Below are positions 1-9,900 of a stretch of 64,000 nucleotides of DNA, one piece after another. Both the position numbers and the translations under genes were made by a program. Position 1 is the stretch's first letter; each line of letters starts with the position of its first letter. The stretch comes from Plotosus lineatus (Eukaryota; Chordata; Actinopteri; Siluriformes; Plotosidae): the NCBI GenBank assembly GCA_024760905.1, contig CM045750.1, positions 12,316,919-12,380,918 of the forward strand, written 5' to 3'. Below the pieces are notes generated by a model. It was not told the DNA's origin and did no database searches. It worked only from the letters and a program-made list of their open reading frames with translations.

Positions 1-119
1 GTGTGTTTTCACCCTACGATGGACTGCTGAGGTGTTCAGGATAAAAAGGAATGAATGAAAAATGAAGGACTGATATTAAAAAGAAATGTTATAAATATAA
101 TGAATATTGAATTAATTTA

Positions 120-928
120 TTCGTTTATGATAATTGGCAGACACCTTTATCCAGAGTGACTTACATACCTGTGTTTTTTATATACACCTGAGCAATTGAG
201 GCTTAAGGGCCTTGCTCAAGGACCCAACAGTGGCACTATGGCAGTGCTTCTCAAATAGTGGGGCACGCCCCCTTGGTATGATGTATGATGCCGGGTGGGG
301 GGGCACGCAGTGTGATGCTGGGGGAGCGCGTATGACCCTGGGGAACATGCTTTTCTGGAATAGTGTACGAGAATTAAGTGTAATTGCACCTCCACTCCAC
401 TAATTGGCAGTGTCACTCTCATTGTTGCGCTATAGTTTTTCGTACGAGCAAAAAGTGAAGTGCAGTAAACAACCCCTCAAGAAACAACACGGAAAATTTT
501 CTCACAGAAACGAAGAGAAAGGTGGAGAGAGACGGAGAAATTAAGACATAAATCAGTTTAAAATCCGCCGGACGTATTTTTTCATTTCAGGCACATTGGT
601 GCACTTTAGATCTTTTCTGTTACAGATTAAAAAACAACGTTAATGAAGGGTTTTTTATTGTAAGTTGAACTATATTTCTTTCTTTTTTGTTTTAAATGTA
701 AATAAAGATATAGTACAATCTTTTGCAGAGGTGTACTAATAACAATTTTATTAGACAGATAATACTACTGTACTTATAGTCGCTCACGGGGCGGGGGGAA
801 GGTGTTTTTTCCTTCCTAGAGGGGGCGCCACAGAAAATAATTGAGAAGCACTGCGCTCTGGTGGTACTGGGGCTTGACCTGCCAACCTTCGGATCAGTAA
901 TCCAGAGCCTTAACCACTGAGTCACCAC
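120..928. repeat. Unclassified interspersed repeat split by a hAT insertion
   Basis: Positions about 120-241 and 854-928 read as the two halves of one dispersed fish repeat (phrases such as 'ggccttgctcaaggaccc' and 'ccttaaccactgagtcacca'), interrupted by the hAT element at 242-853. The identification as one repeat rests on my recollection of similar fish sequences. It lies in kl intron 1. Confidence 0.5.
242..853 (+). mobile_element. Non-autonomous hAT element
   Basis: The ends are inverted: it starts cagtgcttctcaaa and ends ttgagaagcactg, the hAT pattern. The flanking 8-mers cactatgg (234-241) and cgctctgg (854-861) match at 6 of 8 positions, consistent with an aged 8-bp hAT target-site duplication. 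No transposase ORF survives. Three relatives occur in the window, at 6295-6599, 19960-20470 and 48332-48861. Confidence 0.75.
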
Positions 929-1021
929 TGAATAAACGAATGTTATGAATAAATAAATATTATAAATGTTTTTATTGAATGAATAAATTAATGTAATGAG
1001 TTTAAATTTGTCTTGTCAGTA

Positions 1022-1448
1022 CAGGTATACCTCACCCAACGTCATTCATTGGCTCCAGGAAAGATGACTGAAGTCAGAAAACGACTTCGATCGAATTAGC
1101 TTGTCGAAATGGGATAGCCTAGGCTAGGCTACGACAAATTTACTCGTATAGGCTAAACCGAAAATAACCATGACGACGAGTGAGGACACCTACTGGTGGA
1201 TATTGGAACTACTGTATGTATTTTAATAAAGATTTTATGTGCGTTTGTTCTTATTTATTGTACAGTAACATGATTTCATGTGATTTTAATTGTTTTCTAG
1301 TGATATTATGATTCGAATATTTGTAGCGGACAGACGTAAAGTTAATTATAATGAAGTAAACTTTATTTTTATTTTTTTTCATATACGTATTTTTTGGAAA
1401 CCGACGTATAATCAAGAACGACTTGACTTGTTAGCCGAGGTATACCTG
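1022..1448. mobile_element. Mariner-like MITE with TA target site
   Basis: The left end caggtatacctc and right end gaggtatacctg are exact inverted repeats, and both are flanked by TA (1020-1021 and 1449-1450). This is the Tc1/mariner/pogo signature. There is no transposase ORF. The rest of 929-1694 is kl intron 1 with nothing else recognised. Confidence 0.65.
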
Positions 1449-1694
1449 TATTTTGTATCACAACATTTGAGATATTCTTTCTCTTGTTCGTTTCGCATAA
1501 CTTTTAATCCGTTACGTAAAGTGTTATTTAAACGTGCACAGGTTTATATCGTAAACGTGTAAATAATCCTGATAGGTAAACAAGACAGATTTATTTCTTG
1601 GAATGTTATGTGAGTAAATTGGATTTATCATGCACCCTATAAAATGATGCCGAATTGTCTCTTGATCGATTCGCCTCTCATTCTTCTGCACCAG

Positions 1695-2205
1695 GCTCAT
1701 GCTGCCGCATGGCATGTGTATGACAAACGCTATCGTGCCCAGCAGGGGGGAAAAGTATCTATAGCGCTGGCTTCCCACTGGATCAAACCCAGCAGGACGA
1801 GGCAGGAGAGCCGCAGGGCTTGTCAGTGCTCCCTGGACTTTGTGCTTGGATGGTTTGCTCATCCTCTGTTTGTCGATGGAGATTATCCGCCATGCATGAA
1901 GCACAACCTCACGCACCGGCTTCCGTCGTTTACCAAGACAGAGATGGAGTATATCAACGGAACGGCTGATTTCTTTGCCCTGTCTCATGGTCCTGCTCTC
2001 AGTTTCCAGCTGATTAACGACAGCCTGCGCTTCGGGCAGATTGAGGATCTGGATCTACGCATGCTGCTCTACTGGGTTCACTCAGAGTACAACAAGCCTC
2101 CCATCTTCGTGGTGGAAAGTGGCTGGTTTGTCAACGGCAATACCAAGACAAAGGATGCCAAGTACATGTACTACCTCAAACGTTTCATCATGGAGACCCT
2201 GAAGG
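1695..2205 (+). CDS. kl: kl exon 2 (C-terminal half of KL1)
   Basis: The acceptor is ctgcaccag before 1695 and the donor is gtaggt at 2206. The exon begins [13 protein letters not shown] and ends METLK plus one base (phase 1). It contains [31 protein letters not shown] and IFVVESGWF, the last carrying the retained KL1 nucleophile-position Glu at 2115-2117. Human position 426, a zinc ligand Asp, aligns with Lys here (2151-2153). The upstream stretch read as an ORF (1644-1694) is intron. Confidence 0.93.
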
Positions 2206-2952
2206 GTAGGTGAAGGGCAAACGAACCTGTAAAAGCCTGTAAAAGCCGAAATACCGTTCTCTACTCCGGGTCTTGGATCCAAAAAAGGAATCTGTACTGA
2301 TATAAAGTTCTGTAGCACATCGCATGCAGCCCCTGAACGGTCCGATCGTGCATTAGTGATGTAAAAAAATAATAATGGGGGGGGGGGGGTAAACCAACCG
2401 CTACCTGTAAGAAGTTTGGGGTCACCCAGAATATTTCCCATTTTCCATGAAAACACAAACTGACATCCATCACATCGGCTGCAGTGAGTCGCTTTACTTT
2501 CAAAACGGAAAAACTTCTTCGTGATGCGAAACGTCTGACCAGTAATGTACATGAGAGTGACTCATCAGGACCACCGCCATCGAGGAATGATGAATCATAT
2601 ATACAGCGTACTGTAGTCACGACGAACAGGAAACGGCCGAGTCAAATCACTGAGGCTGTCGAACCGGCGACTCTCGTTAAATCTTTCCTTTATTTTCCAT
2701 TTTAAAGAATCTGACGACTGGTTCTGTCACAGGGAACAGCTGCACATAAAACTTCTCTCTCTCTCTCTCTTTCACACTCTACTTCTCTTTCTACTTCTCT
2801 CTCTCTACTTATCTGTCTGTCTCTCCCTACTCTCTCTCTCTCTCTCTCACACACTCGACTCTCTCTCTGTCTCTCTCTCTCTCTCACTCTCTTTCACTCT
2901 CTACTTCTCTCTCTCTCTCTCTCTCTCACACTCTACTTATCTGTCTGTCTCT

Positions 2953-2994
<42 letters not shown>

Positions 2995-3204
2995 TCGGCT
3001 CTCTCTCTGTCTCTCTCTCTCTCTCACTCTCTTTCACACTCTACTTCTCTCTCTCTCTCTCTCTCTGTTTCACACTCTACTTCTCTTTCTACTTCTCTCT
3101 CTCTACTTTTCTGTCTGTCTCTCTCTCTCTCCTCTCTCTCTCCCTCTCTCACACACTCGACCCTCTCTCTGTCTCTCTCTCTCTCTCACTCTCTTTCACA
3201 CTCT

Positions 3205-3245
<41 letters not shown>

Positions 3246-3362
3246 ACACTCTACTTCTCTTTCTACTTCTCTCTCTCTACTTATCTGTCTGTCTCTCTCT
3301 ATCTACTCTCTCTCTCTCTCTCTCACACACTCGACTCTCTCTCTGTCTCTCTCTCTCTCATA

Positions 3363-3418
<56 letters not shown>

Positions 3419-4695
3419 CTCTCTCTCTCAGCCTCACTCTACTTCTCTCTCTCTCCCCCCCTCTCTCTCACTCTACCCTCTCTCTCTCTCTCTCACTCTC
3501 TCTTTCACACTCGACCTCTCTCTCTCTCTCTCTCACTTTCACACTCTACTTCTCTCTCTCTCTCGCTCTCTTGTATGTAGACATGGCTGGTCATGGCCAC
3601 TGATCTTTGCATATTCTCCCTAAATGATTGACTCGCAGATTCATTGATGAACCGTTTAATCCTAATTATGGTCTCAGGGAGGCTGGAGCACATGGACTCT
3701 GGGCGAGGGCAGAGTACACCCCAGAAAGCTCGCCATGTCATTGTAGGGCAGACACATGCTGACGGCGGCTATGTAGCCTACTGCTGACCGCAGACAGTGA
3801 GAGATATGACCGGGTCTCTGATAACCCAGTTAGCTGCACTGGAGGGACACCAGTGACAACCCGCTGATAGTGGGGCTTGAACCTTGACCTTCAGATCAAT
3901 AACCCTACCACCAGGTCACCATCACCCCAATCTCACTGGCAGACATTACCATTATAAATTATTCATATTTTCTGATATTTACTTTCCTTCGTTTTTTAAA
4001 TCTTTGTTCATTCCTCGCAAATCTCGCTATTGAAAAAACACACGTTGTTTTGTAGTCCGAAATTTTCAACAGAAATATTCTATTGTATTGTATTATATTA
4101 TTCTATTATCAATGCTGCATCGTTCATGGTTAATGTTTATTTGTAACAGTCTTGTATGGTACGAGACGTAAACAATCACAGCTCATGGTTTAGAAAATAT
4201 AATTTGCCTCAAGTCATATAAAATGTCACCAAGTTTTAAAAATATCATGTTCATTAATTTGTAAAGAAATACTGAAGTATGTTTCTCTTCTTAGCAATTC
4301 GTCTGGACAAAGTGAATGTGTTTGGCTATACGGCGTGGTCTTTACTCGACGGATTTGAGTGGTATCGGGAGTATGGAATACGACGTGGGCTTTACTATGT
4401 AGACTTTAAATCTGATCATCTAACAAGAGAACCGAAAACCTCAGCCATGTTTTACAGTAAACTGATCGAGAAGAACGGCTTCCCGCAGCTCCCAGAGAAT
4501 CGGCCGCTGGTTGGGGTGTTCCCGTGTGATTTCACGTGGGGAGTGGCCGCAAACTCCATCCAGGTACAGAATAACCTTATTTCGAATTTCTAAAACTACT
4601 TGTAGGAGGAACACAAAGATCTGTTCGCCACTTGTGCCTCAATTAAAGATAAAATATCTATTAGTAGCTTTAGAACTGCACTGTCTGGGTTTTCC

Positions 4696-4732
<37 letters not shown>

Positions 4733-5028
4733 ACGTGCCAAGTTTTTAATAACGTTTTTATTTACAGGGACTTTTTATGTTTCCCGCTGTACATTTTACT
4801 CACTTATTGGTAATTCACGTAACATGCTCGATTAAAGGGCAGTACGGTGGCGTAGTGGTTGGTACCACACGGCAAAAAAGGCCTCGTGAGGGCGTTTCTG
4901 TGTAGCGTTCCGATGTCCTCACTATGCTTCTGTAGGTTTCCTCTGGGTGCCCCGGTTTTCTCCCACAGTCCAAACACATGAGGCTAATTGGCTGGTCCAG
5001 ATTCCCCTTAAGAGTGGATGTGAACGTT

Positions 5029-5070
<42 letters not shown>

Positions 5071-6953
5071 TTTTGGCCCTGTAATGGTCTGTTAAACTGT
5101 TCAGGGTGTTCCCCATCTTCTCCCAGCCTTCGCTGAGATAGGCCCCAGCATCCCCTTGGTACCTAGAAGATTAAGGATTCGGCAAAGTGGGTCTATCTGA
5201 GTGAACATTCTTTTAATGATAGCACTTAATTTTTTTTAAATAATTTACAGAGCAGAAAGTTTATTTTTACGTAATATGCACAACATGATGAATAAAAATA
5301 AAATCGGTTAATATTAACTATTGTTAAAAGCTGCCATGATGAATATAACTCGAGTTCCGTGAGATGTGGAAGCGCTTTGTGAATGAACCGTTTCAGTCTG
5401 TTAAAATAAACATTAACTAAAATTTCCATATACTTTGATCCTGGAGCAAGTGAACAGCTGGAACGCGGACATCTGGGCTATTATTCATCGTGCACCGTTT
5501 GACCATCCAGATTCAGCACTAGTTAATTATATGTAACTTATTAAGGCAGATTTCCTATTAAGGTCTTTTAATGTGAACATTTGGTTTCCACGGTTACAAC
5601 CACAACAAATCAAAGGCTCATGCAGATGTTCAAGGTTGTTTGACAGGAAGAGGAAGTGTGTAATAATACATTTAGGTGGTGCTTAATGCGGTTACTCTAT
5701 ACTACACGGGAATCACACAATCCGATTGGCTTGCTGTCTTGAGATAATTAACAATTATTCGCCAAGGTGGATATCGCTGTTCATCGAGGGGACGATTCAA
5801 TTCAGTATCATCAGAGATTCGTTATGTTTTAGTACATACTACAAAAGGGACCTAACAAAAGCGCACATTAAATAACATTCATACAGTGTCCGTTTAAAGG
5901 CGTTCCAGAGCTTTGGTAATACAGTGGTACCTTGTCTAACGAATTTAATCCGTTCTGAGGGCGAGCTCATAAGTCGAAAAGTTCGTTAGATGAAACAATT
6001 ATTCCCATAAGAAATAAGAGAAAACCAATTAATCCGTTCCAACCCGCCACAAACATGTATATTTGACCTAATATATTAAAGATAAACATGTAAAAACAAT
6101 AAATATTTCATAATAATAATTAATAATAAATAATAATAAAACAAGGTCAACTCTCCCTTCTGATCATTGGCTGCGGCAAAGATGTCACGTGGGCAGGCAG
6201 GAGGTGGTGTGTAACAGAGGAGGAGGAGGAGGAGAATTTTGTGCGTGTGCATGAATGCCAGCGAGGAAAGGCTCGTGGTGACCTCCCACAAGGCCAGTGC
6301 TTCTTAAATAGTGGGGTGTGCTCCTCAAGGGGAGGTGTGGGGTGATGCTTGGGGGCACGTATAACCCTGGGGGACATGCTTTTTTGCCATACTGTACTAG
6401 GATTGTGTAATTGTGCATCCTCTACAGTAGGTGGCAGTGGCACTCTCATTGTCGTGCTATGGTGTAGGGAAAAAGCTCCGAAAAAACGATATGAAGTGCA
6501 GTGAACACTATTTATAGTCATGCACGGGCGTTGGGGGCGTGAAATTTTTTTTTCCCCCTTCCTAGAGGGGGCATCACAGAAATTAATTGAGAAGCACTGC
6601 ACAAAGCGTTCTCAGAGAGCGGAGGAATACACGCGGAAGAATACGAGGCTAATCGGACCGGATAAATTAATTTCCCCAGCAGAGCTCATAAATCAAAATT
6701 TTGCTCATTGGTTGGGGCAGATTTTTGATGGGATAGAAGCTCATATCATGGAAAATTTGTTATAAAAGACATTCATAAGTCAAGGTACCATTGTACTCTG
6801 AAGAAGTACTGTATAAAGAAAAACAACACAAGGTGCTTTTTATATTTAGATATTTTATTCATAGCAAAAAAAAAAAAAAAAACGGTTCAGGTTCATATAC
6901 TCATTCAGGGTTAATACATAATACATGGACACATATGTAATCTGGTACTGTAA

Positions 6954-6995
<42 letters not shown>

Positions 6996-9900
6996 ACTAA
7001 TCTGAAAGTTAGATTTTTTTTTATGGTTTATTTTTTCCATTTTTAAGTGTGATGATGAAGTTCCCAAGTTAACAAATAAGTCAGAGCACATCTCTGGCAG
7101 GATTATCGTCCTCAGAGTCTCTAGAATGTAACATCTCTCCGTTTCCACAAGCGACTCCTCTCTCGTTCAAATAGGTAACCATTTACACCCATTTCCTCCA
7201 AATTACTGCCATAGATATTTATTGAACATTTTTCGAATCTCAAATGTCGCCACTAATTAGATCTGTTTGCCGATTTGCGTTGCACAGCCCTGCCTGACGA
7301 GTTCTATAAAGACTAGCAGTGCTCCTCCCGGTGCTAGAAGATTGTCCCTCTTCTCCATGATTTCTCTGGCTCTCAGCTCCGCGCTCCACCCGTTCCCGCT
7401 TTAGTTTGATTTCCGTGTTTCTCCGCATCACTAACAGTGACTACGATTTCCCCGAGCTCTAGTGCCTTCCCTGTGAACAATAAAGCGCACCCGTTTTCAT
7501 CACACTCTGTGTCCTGCATTTTTGTGTCTGGCTGAAAGTTCCTGGAGTCATAGAAGGGCTAGAAGATTCTGTGACGCCACGAATATTCAGCCAGACCCGC
7601 GCTTTTTTTAACGTTTGACTTCCGAATTATGGTCGACTTCCGGGACAAAAAAAATCTTGGAGTTTTTGGTCGAATTCCGATTTGTTCGACCTCTAAAGTG
7701 TTCGAGTACCACGGTACCACTGTCTTCTTTAATGTTTTGAATTTACAATTATATTTTTTAGCAATAACCAGGTATCATTCAGTTCATTTTCTGTAACCGC
7801 TTAATCCTAATTAGGGTCGCAGGGAGGCTGGCGCCCATCCCAGCCAACTTCGGGCGAGGGCAGAGTACACCCTGGACAGCTTGCCAGGCCATCGCAGGGC
7901 GGAAACACGCTGACGACTTTGCAGTCTACTCTTGTCAAAAGTCAGCAGTGGTTCTTTTACATGCCTCTCACCATAGACAGTGGGAGACATGGCCGGCCTT
8001 GATAACCCAGTTAGCTGCACTGGGGAGGACAGTGACAACCTTGTGGACAGTAGGACTCGAACCCCCAACCTTTGGATCAGCCATCCAGCGCCTTATACCA
8101 CTAGACCACCACTGCCCAATAATCAGGTATCTCAAAATTAATTTCCAAGTACTGTACATAATGTTGGACTTTAGAAATCACCATTAAACCCACATAACCG
8201 GTCTGTGTGTCTCTGTTAAGACTGGGCTGGTGACTCCAACAATGGCTTTTCTTTAGTTGTATACAGTTATCTTTGTGTGTTACAGTCGACTGTATCTGAG
8301 GATGCCTAACCCCAGACCATTCAGTTGGTATTAATGTTATGGCTGATCACTGTGTAATGTATGTTTACGAGTAAGTCTGGCTGAACTTTTATTTACAAAA
8401 CTACTTTCAATACAAACCCTTGTCGCAGACAGTTTGCCACCTCACTGACCCTGTTTGTATTCTTGCTTTATGCAAATACGAAGATTCAAAGGTCAAAAAA
8501 GGAGAACCCAGTCTCCGTGCATGATCACCTGTGACCTAAATCCACCGCCAAGTTTAAAACTTCACATAAAATCCATTATTATCTTTTAGTGACGTCAACT
8601 CCAGTCCTATATACAGGTCCTTCTCAAAAAATTAGCATATTGTGATGAAGTTCATTATTTTATGTAATGTACTGATAAAAATTAAACTTTCATATATTTT
8701 AGATTCATTGCACACCAACTGAAATATTTCAGGTCTTTTATTGGTTATATATATGAAATATATAAAATATATGAAAGTTTAATGTTTATCAGTACATGAC
8801 AGAAAATAATGAAGTTTATCACAATATGCTATTTTTTTGAGAAGCACTAGTACGTAATGTGGAAGTTTTTTGGAGTCTCCCTGTTCTAACAATAAAGAAT
8901 GACCTGCCAAATGACCCAAAAAATAGACTGGCAATAACTGAAAGAGAAAAATGTTGTTCATGGTCACTGCAATTCTTCCTGCACTTCCTCATAAAATACA
9001 GGCAGTATTATCAGGCATGTTTATGAAGACTTCAGCCATGATCCACATACTTTTTACTTTATAATGTATTCGGCACCGTTTCCATTGTATTGGGGGGGGG
9101 GGGGGGGGGTTGTTTGACATTAATGTGGTTGGCATATCTGACAGGCAGACATTTTTCAGTATTTCCACGGTGAGTATTTAATAGGAAAATCTTACCAAAA
9201 AGTAGTGAGAAAATTATTTCTAAAAAAAATTAATGATTTTTATAATTAAACGAGCAACTTTCATCTACAGGTCCTTCTAAAAAAATGTGCATATTGTGAT
9301 AAAGTTCATTATTTTCTGTTCAGGTTTTGAGTAATGAACCAGGCTGGGAGTTTTTAAAAGCCTCAGGAATCTTTTTCAGGTGTTTAGAGTTAATTGGTTG
9401 ATTCAGATGATTAGGTTAATAGCTCGTTTAGACTACCTGAACATGATATGCTAATTTTTTGAGATAGGAATTTTGGGTTTTCATGAGCTGTATGCCAAAA
9501 TCATCAGTATTAAAACAATAAAAGACCTGAAATATTTCAGTTGGTGTGCAATGAATCTAAAATATATGAAAGTTTAATTTTTATCAGTACATCACAGAAA
9601 ATAATTAACTTTATCACAATATGCTAATTTTTTGAGGACTAGTATATATGTGTGTGTGTGTCAACAGGTGGAGACCACACCTACACAGTTTGTTGACTCG
9701 AGTGTGTACGTCTGGAACCTCTCAGACAATGGAAAACTGAAAAAGCTGGAAGGTGTGGAAGTTCCAATGCACAGAAGGCGACAATGTGCCGACTTTGCAG
9801 TAATCCAACAACAAGTATCACAGATCCAACAAATGCATGTCTCCCATTTCCACTTTTCCCTCAACTGGTCGTCTATAGTCCCCACGGGCCGTGTATCAGA

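Larger units (their letters stand above)
2206..4294 (+). other. kl: kl intron 2
   Basis: This phase 1 intron holds a poly-G run near 2379-2388, a long CT-rich compound minisatellite, a (CA)n tract and a SINE copy, listed separately. I see nothing coding in it. Confidence 0.9.
4564..9667 (+). other. kl: kl intron 3
   Basis: About 5.1 kb, mostly transposon-derived; the elements are listed separately. A (CT)n tract lies at 4701-4728, a (GT)n tract near 6956-6994 and a run of about 18 G at 9092-9109. In 5180-5920 I see no gene or recognisable repeat. Confidence 0.9.

Noticed and set aside
1524..1988. 154-codon minus-strand frame over kl exon 2
   Set aside because: A shadow of exon 2 on the opposite strand with no recognisable protein.
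9632..9667. ATG at 9632 as a start of exon 4
   Set aside because: It is in the intron; the acceptor cag at 9665-9667 gives the correct phase with exon 3 and aligned protein.
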